Below are positions 46,594 to 57,855 of a DNA stretch of 64,000 bases, in pieces. The position numbers and the translations under genes were made by a program. The stretch comes from Adiantum capillus-veneris. Taxonomy: Eukaryota; Streptophyta; Polypodiopsida; Polypodiales; Pteridaceae. The stretch spans positions 21,810,991 to 21,874,990 of the forward strand of contig CM043942.1 of NCBI GenBank assembly GCA_014529385.2. The letters run 5' to 3'. How positions within the stretch are numbered: the stretch's first letter is position 1; each line of letters begins with the position of its first letter. Under the pieces are notes generated by a model, which worked only from the letters and a program-made list of their open reading frames with translations, did not search any database and was not told the origin of the DNA.

Positions 46594-46785
46594 TGTTGGG
46601 GTATAAAGCCCAATATGGTCGCCTAGGTAAGTGGGCGGGCCGCCAGGTATGTACACATATTCTTTTGCTAAAACCTAATAAGAACTCACTACGCTCTACA
46701 CATTACAGTAGAGCGAGTTCACCATATCGTCGTGCTCTTCTTCTCGCACTCTCTCTCGCGTCGCACTTCCGCTCGTACTCCTTCA
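46594..46785 (+). repeat. Copia A2 5' LTR
   Basis: 192 bp, same ends as the Copia A LTRs. Confidence 0.94.
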
Positions 46786-46787
46786 AC

Positions 46788-46799
46788 TGGTATCAAAGC
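46788..46799 (+). other. Copia A2 primer-binding site (one change)
   Basis: TGGTATCAAAGC, one G-to-A change from the initiator Met-tRNA complement. Confidence 0.88.
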
Positions 46800-47817
46800 T
46801 CAGATCGAGGCTCGGGGCAGCATTTTCAGGTAGCTAGAGTCACCTGCTTAGATTGGAGTGAGATTTCATTCTGAGGTCATCTCGACCACCGTTCAGCTTC
46901 GACAAAGTTCTACGCAGGCCATTTTCGACTACGTGGTCTCGGCGGCTGTAGATCCGACTCTGCAAATTTGGGGTTTCGGCCTACGACTGCAAGTGCTTAG
47001 GATATCTGCACTTCCAGAGTGTTGATTTGTGGCTGTCTACACAACAAAGGACGGCTCGCAGTTCTTGAAGGCGTGTCACATACGACACGGGCGCACCTAC
47101 ACACAGACTGTAGGCGACATCCACTAGTTCATCAGGTAGCTTGTGTTTGCTGCTTGATATTCCAGATTTCATCTTGACATTGTAGGTACTTCCACATGGG
47201 ATGTATTGTCAGAGATGATGTATGTTTGTTGAGGGTTTGTTGACTGTGAGTCACGCAGCAAACAACCGCCGCAGCGGTTACAGCATACAGTGGGAAATTT
47301 GTGGATGTATGACTTTGTGGAAAGTCTATGTACTGTCAGATTTACTGCAGCCTTTGTTGAGGGTCGAGTGAGGTTTTATTGAGCTAGGGGATTCTCGAAT
47401 GTTGAGATCCTTTCGGTAATACAGGTCTTGGAGCGATCCCTCGAGCACCCTTAGATAGGCAGCTAGGATGTATTGACTGTGAGTTAGATAGTTGGGATTG
47501 CATCTTTGCTTTACTGCCGTTGAGGCATTGTCGCAGTCTATGCTTACAGGACAGTGACAGGACAGTGAGAGATAGTACAGGTGCAGGACAGGTTTACCCA
47601 CAGCTTACAGTGTTAGAGAGAGTTGTTATTTGAATTGTTTTTGGTCTGTTTTTTGAGTACACCAGAGCCAATTTACAAAGGAGACTCTGCCGAAATTTTT
47701 GCAGAATCTGAAGCTTTCTTGGTTCATTTGACAGGTTGATATTGGTTTAGAGGTCAGTTTACAGGGGAAACTCTGCCAAATTTTTCCCAGGAAAGTAAAC
47801 TATTGTGAAGCGTAGCT
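46800..47817 (+). other. Copia A2 leader
   Basis: Matches the Copia A leader (19524-20596) with small indels. No gene is seen. Confidence 0.8.
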
Positions 47818-50800
47818 ATGGCTGGATCACAAGACACTGCTCTTTACAATATCAAGAAGTTGGATGGAACCAATTTCCCATTGTGGAAGAAGCAGATTTG
47901 GCACGTGTTGGTACAAAAGAAGCAGATAAAACCTATAAAGCAGACAAAAGAAGCAGAGACGAAAGAAGATTGGACTGAAAACACTTCAGAAGAAGAAAGT
48001 AGCGGCAGCATTACTGAAGAGGAGTCCTCCATTGAAGTCATGGGGGTAAGGTTTAAGCCAAGAAACCAAGAGACCTCTTGTCAAGGCTTGGAGGAGGTAG
48101 GTCCTCAAGAGAACGAAGGTGTTCAAGATGAAGGGATGCTGGAAGGTATTCTATCAACAACACTTACAAAGGATGAAAGAGAGGAGTTCAAATGTGTGCT
48201 AAGGAAATTTCCTAGGATTTTAGCTAAAGACTACACCGATGTGCGTGGAGTAGATGCTGTTCAACACAAAATTGAGTTGAAGCCAGAGGCCACACCTAAG
48301 GCTCAGAAGCTACGAAGGCTAGGAGTCATCAAGGAGCAGGCTTTACTCAAGGAGGTAAAAAAGCTTCTAGCAGCAGGTTTCATTTATCTAGTGGAGAATT
48401 CGGAGTGGGTCTCTCCCATTGTTGTCACTCCTAAGAAAAACGGAAAGTGGAGGGTGTGTGTGGATTACCGTCCACTCAATGAGGCAACAAAAAGAGATCA
48501 CTTTCCCCTCCCATTTCAGGATGAGATACTAAATGAGGTAGCTGGTCATGAGAAGTACACTGTGTGTGATGGCTACTCAGGCTACTTTCAAATAGGTATC
48601 GCATTGGAAGATCAATTGAAAACAACCTTTATCACTCCTTGGGGTTGTTATGCTTTTAGAGTCATGCCATTTGGTCTGACAAATGCTCCCGCAACATTCC
48701 AACGTTTCATGAACATGGTGTTTCAAGCATTCTTTGGAAACTCAATTAGGGTGTTCATTGATGATTTCTGCATTTATAGCTCAAAATCATTGCATCTACA
48801 AAGGGTAGAAGAAGGTTTAAAGAAGCTCTACGACATGGGAGGTCAACTCAACCCCGACAAGTGCCACATAGGTGAGGATGAAGTGATCTTGCTCGGTCAC
48901 AAGGTTTCCTATAAAGGCATTGAGGTGGATCCTTCAAAGGCAAAGGCTCTTATTGAGCTCCCCTCACCCAAGAATCTCAAAGAGGTCATATCATTCATTC
49001 AAAAAGTGAAGTATATGTCACGCTTTATTCACTTAGCTTCGGAGTTGCTTCATCCTTTGCAAAAGTTGACACAACAAGTAGAATTTGCATGGTCTGATGA
49101 GCTTGAAGAGTATTTTTGTAACATTAAAGTCATTTTGTCAGAGCTACCAACACTCATGCCTCCTTGTTGGGAGTACACATTCTTTGTTAGCTCTAGTGTT
49201 GGAAGGGAAACAATTGGTGCTGTGTTGCTACAACAAGATCCCCACAGTACAAGGATGCGACCCATCTACTTTGCTAGTAGGGTCATGAATGCTTTGGAGA
49301 GAGACTACACAGAAGCAGAACTCATGATGCTTTCTCTCATGTTTGCGGTGAGAAAGTTTAGATCCTACCTACTACCAAAACCTTTTGTAATTCTCACTGC
49401 AGAAAATTTGTTCCCTTGGGTGTCATCTCAAATGAATCTTAGTACTAGGATCTCAAAGTGGATTATGGAGTTGCAAGAGTTTCAATACTCTTTCAAGGTA
49501 GAAGATAGTGTGCGTGCACAATTGGCAGGGATTCTCACTTATAGGGTACATGAGAAAGAAATTAAGGTGCCTCAAGTAAAGACCCTACCATTGGCACCAC
49601 CAAAAAGTATTCCCAATGCTTTTACCTTATTCTTTGATGGAGCTTTTCGACGAGCCACAGGGAAAGCAGGGGGAGGGCTAGTGTTGCTCAACCCAAGTGG
49701 AGAGGTGGTCATGAAAGAGAAGGTCAATCTACCAGGTTCAACTAGCAACAATGAAGCAGAATACGACACACTACTTCATGGTTTGAAGATGTGCATTGGC
49801 CAAGGGATAAAACGTCTCATGGTAAAGGGAGATGCACTTCTCATTGTTAAAGAGATTTTAGGCATTTGGGCATGCAAGAATGAAAGCTTAAGGACAAAAG
49901 TTCATGCCATTCGTAAGCTGTTTAATCAGTTTGAAGAAGTGCAACTATATCATATTCCGAGGAAACAAAATGAAGATGCTGATTTACTTGCACAACAAGC
50001 CGTTGCATGTGTAAATAAAGAAGTGCAGGTCATCATGGTGGCGGCTGTTGTGAAGCAACCGAGGTACCAGGGATTGGAGTCATTGGCTCCCATCATTGGC
50101 TACATTTTGGAGGGTGAGTTTCCACCAGACTTCACAAAAGCTCAGAAGAGGAGACTCATGAAGAAGGCAAGCGCATATCTCTTCCTAGAAGGCTCCCTCT
50201 ATCAAAGAGGGAGGGATCAAGTATGCAGAAGAGTACCAACTATTGAGGAAATTCCAGCCATTCTAAAAGGTTTGCATGAAGAAGCATGTGGTGGTCATTT
50301 TGCCCAAGAATTAACTGTGAAGAAGATTTTGCTTGCGGGGTATGTTTGGCCAAGTCTGCATGTGGATGTCCAACATTGGTGTAAAAGTTGTCACAATTGT
50401 CAGATAAATGGAAATAGAAGGTTGGTGCATGGCCCGAGGCAAATAGTGATTGCAAATGGACCCTTTGAAAAGTGGGGCATTGATGCCATGGGTCCTCTGC
50501 TTAGGACAAAAAATGGTAAACTCTACATTCTAGTGGCTGTAGGCTATATGACTAGGTGGGTGGAAGCTCAAAGTGTGGCAAGAGTGAATGAGAGGACAGT
50601 TAGCAAGTTTGTGTACAATCACATTTGTTGTAGATTTGGCACACCTTTGGAGATTGTTTCTGATAATGGTCCAGGGTTTAGGAAGGGCTTGCTCACAGAA
50701 GTCTGTGAAGTACTTCACATTCTACATCGTCACAGTACACCCTACTATCCCCAATCAAATGGTTTGGTAGAAAAAGCTAATGGTGTCATTGCAGGCATCA

Positions 50801-50943
50801 TTAGAAAGATGGTGAAAAACAAGACAAAGTTGTGGGATGACTTCTTGGATGGTGCCTTGTGGGCGTATCGAACCACATATAGGGAAGCCACGGAGTTCAC
50901 ACCATTTCACTTGGTTTATGGTCGAGGCTTTACAGCCAATTGA
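47818..50943 (+). CDS. Fused Copia Gag N-terminus / Tat-2 RT-RNaseH-RNaseH-integrase
   Basis: An open frame of 1041 codons. Residues 1-41 are Copia A Gag (MAGSQDTALYNIKKLDGTNF...). From about residue 45 it is Tat pol: acidic spacer, RT with FIDD (F313-D316), and a first RNase H whose usual Asp is replaced (FVSSSVGRETIGAVL). A second, archaeal-type RNase H has D607, E648, D672 and D722. The integrase has an H-H-C-C zinc domain and D889, D949, E985 (35-residue spacing). There is no premature stop. At about 50912 a one-base change shifts the frame and it ends at TGA 50941; the integrase C-terminus continues in the next frame. The start is that of Copia Gag. Whether it is expressed is unknown. 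Gag and protease are lacking. Confidence 0.88.
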   Translation: MAGSQDTALYNIKKLDGTNFPLWKKQIWHVLVQKKQIKPIKQTKEAETKEDWTENTSEEESSGSITEEESSIEVMGVRFKPRNQETSCQGLEEVGPQENEGVQDEGMLEGILSTTLTKDEREEFKCVLRKFPRILAKDYTDVRGVDAVQHKIELKPEATPKAQKLRRLGVIKEQALLKEVKKLLAAGFIYLVENSEWVSPIVVTPKKNGKWRVCVDYRPLNEATKRDHFPLPFQDEILNEVAGHEKYTVCDGYSGYFQIGIALEDQLKTTFITPWGCYAFRVMPFGLTNAPATFQRFMNMVFQAFFGNSIRVFIDDFCIYSSKSLHLQRVEEGLKKLYDMGGQLNPDKCHIGEDEVILLGHKVSYKGIEVDPSKAKALIELPSPKNLKEVISFIQKVKYMSRFIHLASELLHPLQKLTQQVEFAWSDELEEYFCNIKVILSELPTLMPPCWEYTFFVSSSVGRETIGAVLLQQDPHSTRMRPIYFASRVMNALERDYTEAELMMLSLMFAVRKFRSYLLPKPFVILTAENLFPWVSSQMNLSTRISKWIMELQEFQYSFKVEDSVRAQLAGILTYRVHEKEIKVPQVKTLPLAPPKSIPNAFTLFFDGAFRRATGKAGGGLVLLNPSGEVVMKEKVNLPGSTSNNEAEYDTLLHGLKMCIGQGIKRLMVKGDALLIVKEILGIWACKNESLRTKVHAIRKLFNQFEEVQLYHIPRKQNEDADLLAQQAVACVNKEVQVIMVAAVVKQPRYQGLESLAPIIGYILEGEFPPDFTKAQKRRLMKKASAYLFLEGSLYQRGRDQVCRRVPTIEEIPAILKGLHEEACGGHFAQELTVKKILLAGYVWPSLHVDVQHWCKSCHNCQINGNRRLVHGPRQIVIANGPFEKWGIDAMGPLLRTKNGKLYILVAVGYMTRWVEAQSVARVNERTVSKFVYNHICCRFGTPLEIVSDNGPGFRKGLLTEVCEVLHILHRHSTPYYPQSNGLVEKANGVIAGIIRKMVKNKTKLWDDFLDGALWAYRTTYREATEFTPFHLVYGRGFTAN
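47913..47957 (+). repeat. 14-bp repeat at the Copia/Tat junction
   Basis: acaaaagaagcaga occurs at 47913-47926 (Copia side) and 47944-47957 (junction/Tat side), a likely trace of how the deletion was joined. Confidence 0.75.
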
Positions 50944-51496
50944 ACTAAACATTCCAACAATGCGACTTCATGGCAAATCAGCACAAGATGATCAAGAAGC
51001 ATGGATGGATCGACTTCTTACCTTAGCTGAGCTTGAGTGGAAAAGAGAAGCAGCATACGAGTGCTACAAGAGGAAAGCTACGCAGGCGAAGGAGAAGCTT
51101 GACAAGAAACTAAAGGACAAAGGCATCAATGAAGGAGATCTCGTGCTAAGGGATGACAATCGACTCGATAATCGTTTTGATGCCAAGTTTGAAACTAGAT
51201 GGCAAGGGCCATACATAGTCAAGAAGGCTTTCAATTCAAGTTACTATCAGCTTATGGACTTGAATGGTAAAGAGCACTCCAGGAAAGTAAACGGGTATCG
51301 CTTGAAGCCCTATTTGAGTCGCCTTCTACCAAAGGATCTACCAAAGATCTGTCAAAAGGCCACTGTCTCATGTAAGTATTGTTACATGAAGCATGAGTGT
51401 AACTCTAGCCAAAATTCCGAGGGGCCAAACAATGAAGATCTTGTCAAGGACTCTGAAGCACTCTCTTTGGAAAAGATGCTCTATGATGGTACATGA
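50912..51496 (+). pseudogene. Tat-2 integrase C-terminal domain (frameshifted)
   Basis: Continues the pol frame after a one-base shift: VEALQPIELNIPTMRLHGKS, RKATQAKEKLDKKLKDKG, then FETRWQGPYIVKKAFNSSYY, which is the GPY/F-type C-terminal motif of Gypsy integrases, and YRLKPYLSRL. The tail (CYMKHECNSSQNSEGPNNED...) is shared with Tat-1. It ends at TGA 51494, about 15 bp before the polypurine tract. Confidence 0.82.
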
Positions 51497-51509
51497 ATAT
51501 ACCATCATC

Positions 51510-51524
51510 CTGGGGGAGGGCTAA
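51510..51524 (+). other. Tat-2 polypurine tract
   Basis: CTGGGGGAGGGCTAA directly precedes the LTR start TGATAGCC. Confidence 0.82.
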
Positions 51525-51703
51525 TGATAGCCGTTTTTTTGGCTCTCTGTAATTGCCATAGTGAGTTACCTCACCCTACCAAAATCACCCAAACACTGTG
51601 GCTATCCCTACCATTTCACTGTACATAGGCGTGCGTGAGTCACGGGACTTTTCCCATATCTTCTTAAAAAACCCTCAATTAGCTGGTCATTGGGCTAGTT
51701 GAG

Positions 51704-51705
<2 letters not shown>

Positions 51706-51750
<45 letters not shown>
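51706..51750 (+). repeat. Microsatellite (AT)n
   Basis: About 22 AT units near the start of the Tat-2 LTR. Confidence 0.97.
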
Positions 51751-51753
<3 letters not shown>

Positions 51754-53249
51754 TATATTATGGCCCATGCGTATGTAAATATTTCTTTATATATAGGGCC
51801 TAAATAAAAGATTTTTTCATAATTATTTTAGTATTTATTTAAATATTTCTACCTAGGTGTGTGTTATTTATGCTCTGTACATTGCCTCACCATTACCACA
51901 ATTTTTTCTTACCATTTTTCATACTCTTTATTCCATATAGAAATATTTTCATGTAAGCTTCTCTTATATTTGGTGTAACTCCACCCCAGCAAAAATCCAA
52001 AAAAACTAGTTTTATTTATGTGTATATTTTTTCACTATTTTGATTTTTCCCTTCCTACATCTATTTTGTTTTTTTCTAAAAAATTGGAACACCAAAAATA
52101 TTTATCTTTTTATGGTAGCCTCATAATGAAAGAGATTTCTTTTGACCCCTTTATATTTTTTCCACTTATATTATTTATATTTGACATGTACATATTTTTT
52201 AGACCCCCCAATATTTGATTTTCTTAGTTGTACTATTCACTTATATCCTAATCTCAATAATATCTTCAATTATAGACCTACCAAATAAGGTCAAGGGTAG
52301 GTGGCATGCATACATGCACTATGGAGGGCTCACTCTTGGAGGTATTCAAAAGAATCATCCAAAGAAGGACCCCACAAGGACCTTGTGCAGTGGAAAAAAA
52401 CGATCGGTTTTGCTGAATTTTTAAAGTTCACTTGCTCTCCGAATTTGAAAAGGTGATACAAACAAATGTTGTAGCTCGTGGGCTGAACTTTTGCCTCAAA
52501 TTTTTTCATATTTTTTTGAGCTACGAGCTGTGAGCTATGATTTTTTTAGTGGACCCCAGTTTTCCCATGCTATGCAGCCACACTCTCTCTTCCACTTTAT
52601 CATTTTCCTCTTTCACACACACTTCTCCACTCATCATCCCCATCTCTCTCACCACTCCTCTCTGCACACTACTCACCTTCTCCTCAACCTTGAAGAATAA
52701 GAGAAACCATGGTGAACTCATACCTCCCACACACAATTCCATTCCAAAATTGACCACCTAGTCTCATTTTTCCTCCTCCAAATTACCCATATCTCAAAAA
52801 ACCACAAAATTCAGCCTCTTCTCTTAAAAGACAGCATCATGGTGGTTGATTACTCAGCTTCAATTACCTTGTCTCTCAAGGAAGGTCAAGAGTGGAGAAA
52901 AAATGTACCGTCAAAGCTAGTGGACCGTCAACAAGCATCAAAATTGACCCTACTCAAGACACTTGGAGCATCAACCTTGTAAGAAATCCACCTTTTCTTA
53001 CCTCTTAAGAGTTTTTCTTCCTTATTTGTATCCTACATGGATACTCCCATTGTAAATATCCAATTCCATTTGTAAATTAATACTAACTCTACTAACACTA
53101 ACCCACTATGAAAAGTCCTATCACCTCCATTTCTCTCCTCTCTCTTTCCCCACCAACTTCTTGATAATTCCAAGCAAAAGAAATTAGATAAATTGCTGAA
53201 AATCTAACTCAACCATGGTTAGAGGAGTAACCCTAGCCTTCAAAATTGC

Positions 53250-53257
53250 TATAAAAG
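53250..53257 (+). promoter_or_regulatory. TATA box in the Tat-2 LTR
   Basis: TATAAAAG in the context gctataaaaggagggtg, at the position corresponding to the TATA boxes of the Tat-1 LTRs. Confidence 0.55.
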
Positions 53258-53914
53258 GAGGGTGTAGCTAGCACAAAAGGAGGAGCCATAAGCAAGAGCA
53301 CTATGCTATAGCTTCAGAAGCCAAGCTCAACCTCTCTAGAAGGAGCTCTTGAGTGGAAGCTCATTGTCTTATGCATGTGCATGTGTTGTAATAGGGGATT
53401 AGCAAGGGAACTCTATGCCATTGTAAGAGAGAGTGTGATCATTCAATTGAGAGTAGGAAATCTATCATTTCTCCTACTAGTGTAAGCCCAACACTTCCTG
53501 AATCAAGGAGGGTGGATTTGGACCAAGCTTGGATACTTTGTCTCCCTTCCACCGTGAAGTAATGGACAACAATGATGCGTAAGTGTCTTGGTGTTTTTTG
53601 TTAAGTTCTTGATAGCTTGTCTCTGGTGTTGTCATCAATCTAGCCATAAATCCCACATACTGTAAGAGGGCGACAGGGTGGAGAGGACTCCCCTGGCTTT
53701 AAGACAGTGATTGGGGTGGTTTTTTCTGTGATGTGTTGTGGTGAAATTTACGCAAGCTATGTTGAACAAATACTAATCTCACTTTGATTTGTCATGACAA
53801 ATTTGTAAGGAGGTATCAATGCAACAAGCACCCCCTCCCCCTTTCTCTCTCTCTCTTAAATATATAGTTGTGTTTGCTTGATCATTGCCGATACGTTTCA
53901 AAACAGCCCGAGCA

Positions 53915-53916
<2 letters not shown>

Positions 53917-54005
<89 letters not shown>
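53917..54005 (+). repeat. Microsatellite (CT)n in the Tat-2 LTR
   Basis: About 44 CT units; the Tat-1 LTRs carry the corresponding tract as GA on the plus strand, much shorter or shifted. Confidence 0.97.
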
Positions 54006-54008
<3 letters not shown>

Positions 54009-54267
54009 TTTAAGTGTGTGAGAGTGTTCCATTGGTGTTAGGGTTAGTGTAAATTCCTTGCTTGTTTGTGGGTTGCTCTAACGATTCTCCTCTTTTGCGT
54101 CCTAGTTCGCTCTTAAACTAGGTGGTGCCCCTCATGTAGTTGGGATTTGGCTGTGGGTTTGTTATTTTGGTTTGTGTTGTGCTGTGCCCCAGCCCCATTG
54201 AGCAGCACGGGAGCCTTGAAGGGTGTCTAGAGGTTGCTCTTCTTGTTGCCCGCCCCGGACCGCCTCA

Positions 54268-56327
54268 TTGTCTAATGCACAACTGCCAAATGGGTTTTGG
54301 GCTGAAGCTGTATCAACATCTGTTCATCTTATAAATAGATCTCCTAGCAAGGTTTTGCATAAGGATTCAGTGGCAGAGATGGTATGGTCAGGCAAAATCC
54401 CCTCATACAAGCATCTCAGAGTCTTTGGTTGTGAGGCATATACTCATGTTCCAAAGGAATTTAGGAACAAACTTGAGCCAAAGAGTAGAAAGTGCGTCTT
54501 TCGCAGCAATGATGTTCACTTTAATGAAGCCAAATTTCATTATAAAGCAGAGAGGGTTGAGGAGATTAGAAGAGTTGTCTTCCAAGAAGATGAACCTGCA
54601 CGTGCAAGACAAAATGCCAGGGCTCAACAGGAGCAAGGAGAGGATAGAGTGGAACCACAGGTTGTGGCTGAGCCTGAGCCACCTATTTTTTGTAAATCGG
54701 GACGGATCTCACGACCTCCTGATCAGTTTGTTCCATCTATGAACTATGTCATGTTGACTGATTGCAATGAGCCTTCATGTTACAAGGAAGTAGTGCAAAT
54801 GAAGGACTCCGGGAATGGGCAATTGGCCATGCAATCAGAGATGACAGCTCTGCATAAAAACCAAACATGGAAGCTAGTTAAATTACCACAGGGCAAAAAG
54901 GCTCTACCTTGTAAATGGGTTTACAGGTATAAGATCACCGCTCATGATAGTCAGCCAAAGTACAAAGCGAGGCTTGTTTCCAAGGGCTTTAAGCAACAAG
55001 GCATTGACTTTGATGAAGTCTTCTCTCCGGTGGTCAAGATGACTACATTGAGATGCTTTCTTGCATTGGTTGCCATATTAGATTTGGTGTTGCACCAAAT
55101 GGATGTCAAGACAGCGTTCTTGCATGGTGATTTAGATGTGGAAATTTACATGCAGCAGCCAGAAGGGTTTGTTGAGAAAGGCAAGGAAGATTGGGTATGC
55201 CAGTTGTTAAAGAGTCTTTATGGCTTAAAACAATCACCGAGAGCATGGTACCATAAATTCCACAAGTTTATGCTTTCTCAAGGCTACAAACGTAGTGAGT
55301 TCGATCACTGTCTATATACAAAGAAGGCTAAGGATGGTAGTTGGTTGATCCTTATTTTGTATGTGGATGACATGTTCATTGCTGGCAAGCACTTGGAAGA
55401 AATTTCAGCTTTGAAGGCAAAGATGGCAAAATCATTTGATATGAAAGACATGGGTGAGGCAAGTCATATACTTGGTATGCGCATTGAGAGAGACAGATCA
55501 AAGAAGTTGATTTGGTTATCTCAAACAGAGTATATTGACAAGGTTTTGCAACGTTTCAATATGGAGAAGGGAAAGGCATTGAGTGTTCCATTGCCACCAT
55601 ATGTGAAACTTAGCAAACAAGATTGTCATGTGTCTGAGGAAGAACAGGCTGAAATGGATAAGATTCCATATGCGTCTACAATGGGTAGTTTGATGTATGC
55701 AATGATTGATACTCCCCCAGACATTGCATTTGTAGTGGGAGTAGTAAGTCGATACATGTCAAACCCAGGCAAGAAACATTGGGAGGCAGTGAAAGGAATA
55801 TTGAGATACCTAAAAGCTACAAAGAGTATGCGTATATGCTATGGGAGTCAGGAGCTAAGTGTAAAGGGTTTTACAGACTTAGATTATGCAGGTGATTTAG
55901 ACAACCGAAGGTCTACGTCAGGGTATGTCTTTACATTGGCTGGTGGAGCAGTATCATGGCGTTCTAGATTACAAGATTGTCTTACTCAGTCTACTACAAA
56001 GGCTGAATATGTTGCAGCATCAGAGGCATGCAAAGAATCAATCTGGCTTAATCGACTAGTAACAGATTTGGGAATCAAAGAAGAGATGCATGTGTTATAT
56101 TGTGATAGTCAAAGTGCTATACAATTGGCTCGCAATCCAGTTTATCACTCAAAGACAAAGCATGTGGATGTGAAGTATCATTTCATCAAGGAAATGCTCG
56201 AGGATACTAGCAACTTCAGCTTGTCAAAGTTCACACCACAGAAAATCGTGCTGATCTACATACAAAAGGACTTCCCTCAGAGAGCTTTGTGCATTTTCGC
56301 AAGCAGTTAGGTGTAGGGTAGTACATC
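54268..56327 (+). pseudogene. Copia A2 integrase end, reverse transcriptase and RNase H
   Basis: Resumes Copia coding at LSNAQLPNGFWAEAVSTSVH and stays open to 56310; the frame even extends left into the Tat LTR (Met at 54223). It carries RT with YVDD (LILYVDDMFIAGK, about 55350) and RNase H with FTDLDYAGDLDNRRSTSGYV and TTKAEYVAASEA. Compared with Copia A it lacks about 22 codons after KCVF. The last 35 codons are frameshifted after MLED (SNFSLSKF instead of QLQLVKVH). It has glutamine codons where Copia A has TAG at 54889, 55156 and 55849. Gag remainder, protease and integrase core are absent. Confidence 0.88.
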
Positions 56328-56410
56328 ACTTCTCTACATCTCTTGTATATTAGCTTGTATAGTAGCTTCTCTCACACTTAAAGTACCACATTGGACTTTA
56401 AGTGGGAGGT

Positions 56411-56602
56411 TGTTGGGGTATAAAGCCCAATGTGGTCGCCCAGGTAAGTGGGCGGGCCGCCAGGTATGTACACATATTCTTTTGTTAAAACCTAATAAGA
56501 ACTCACTATGCTCTACACATTACAGTAGAGCGAGTCCACCATATCGTCGTGCTCTTCTTCTCGCACTCTCTCTCGCGTCGCACTTCCGCTCGTACTCCTT
56601 CA
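56411..56602 (+). repeat. Copia A2 3' LTR
   Basis: 192 bp, preceded by the polypurine tract aagtgggaggt (56400-56410). Confidence 0.94.
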
Positions 56603-56607
56603 CTTTG
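56603..56607. repeat. Copia A2 target-site duplication, right
   Basis: CTTTG, identical to 46589-46593. Confidence 0.92.
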
Positions 56608-57399
<792 letters not shown>

Positions 57400-57476
57400 C
57401 ATTGTGTTAGAGTAAAATGCAGCCCTCTTCCTCATCTTGGTTGACCCCTCTTGCTATTTGCGCATGCAGGTCTCCT

Positions 57477-57855
57477 ATTGGCTCCTGTAAAGCTTAGCCA
57501 ATCACAAATTAGAAGCATAATTGATAGCCTTTTGACAAGTGTCCCCCTTTCCCCTTTTGTGAGAGCTTTAGGTAATTAAATAGCTCAATTAAACTCTCAT
57601 TGGACCTCTTAGTCTTCTGGCCAATAGGAATCAGGCAAGCCATTGGGCTACTGGATGCTCATTGGACCCCTTGGTAGATTGTCCAATAGTCTTCTAGTGA
57701 GCTTAATTTCTATTGGTTCTTTTATCAATAATTTTTAAATTGATTCGGCTAAATTCACTGTAACCTAATTCTCATTGGTCCGCCTCTATGGCCATCCAAT
57801 AGGATTTGAGGGGAGATTGGGAGCAACTGGGCTAGGAGCCTGACATGTGTCCAAT
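57477..57855. repeat. Cluster of 11 CCAAT/ATTGG pentamers
   Basis: ATTGG at 57477, 57599, 57642, 57661, 57712 and 57774; CCAAT at 57498, 57621, 57683, 57796 and 57851. Most fit a longer degenerate word CTNATTGGNCC or its complement, so this is a diverged array in both orientations. Confidence 0.8.

Larger units (their letters stand above)
51525..54267 (+). repeat. Tat-2 3' LTR (2.74 kb), complete
   Basis: Starts TGATAGCCG and ends CGCCTCA, the same ends as the Tat-1 LTRs. It holds an (AT)n tract (51706-51750), a CT tract (53917-54005) and a TATA box (53250). No gene is recognised; short frames such as 52491-52761 are Ser/Thr/Pro-rich and not conserved as coding. Confidence 0.85.
46594..56602 (+). 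mobile_element. Copia A2 with nested, partly deleted Tat-2
   Basis: The outer 192-bp Copia A LTRs (46594-46785 and 56411-56602, 5 differences by eye) and the CTTTG duplication define one Copia insertion in Gypsy G. Inside, Copia sequence runs to about 47940 and resumes at 54268. Between them is a plus-strand Tat pol, polypurine tract and complete 3' LTR. The 3' LTR ends exactly at 54267, as in a normal insertion. The missing Copia segment (Gag codon 42 to the integrase) and the missing Tat 5' half are best explained by one later deletion. Confidence 0.9.

Noticed and set aside
54223-54267. N-terminal residues of the Copia A2 RT frame as part of a real protein
   Set aside because: They are encoded by the Tat LTR end and are open only by chance.
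47818-56310. A Copia-Gypsy recombinant formed by template switching before insertion
   Set aside because: The Tat-2 3' LTR ends exactly at its terminus against Copia sequence, as in an ordinary insertion; one later deletion explains the left join. Not fully excluded.
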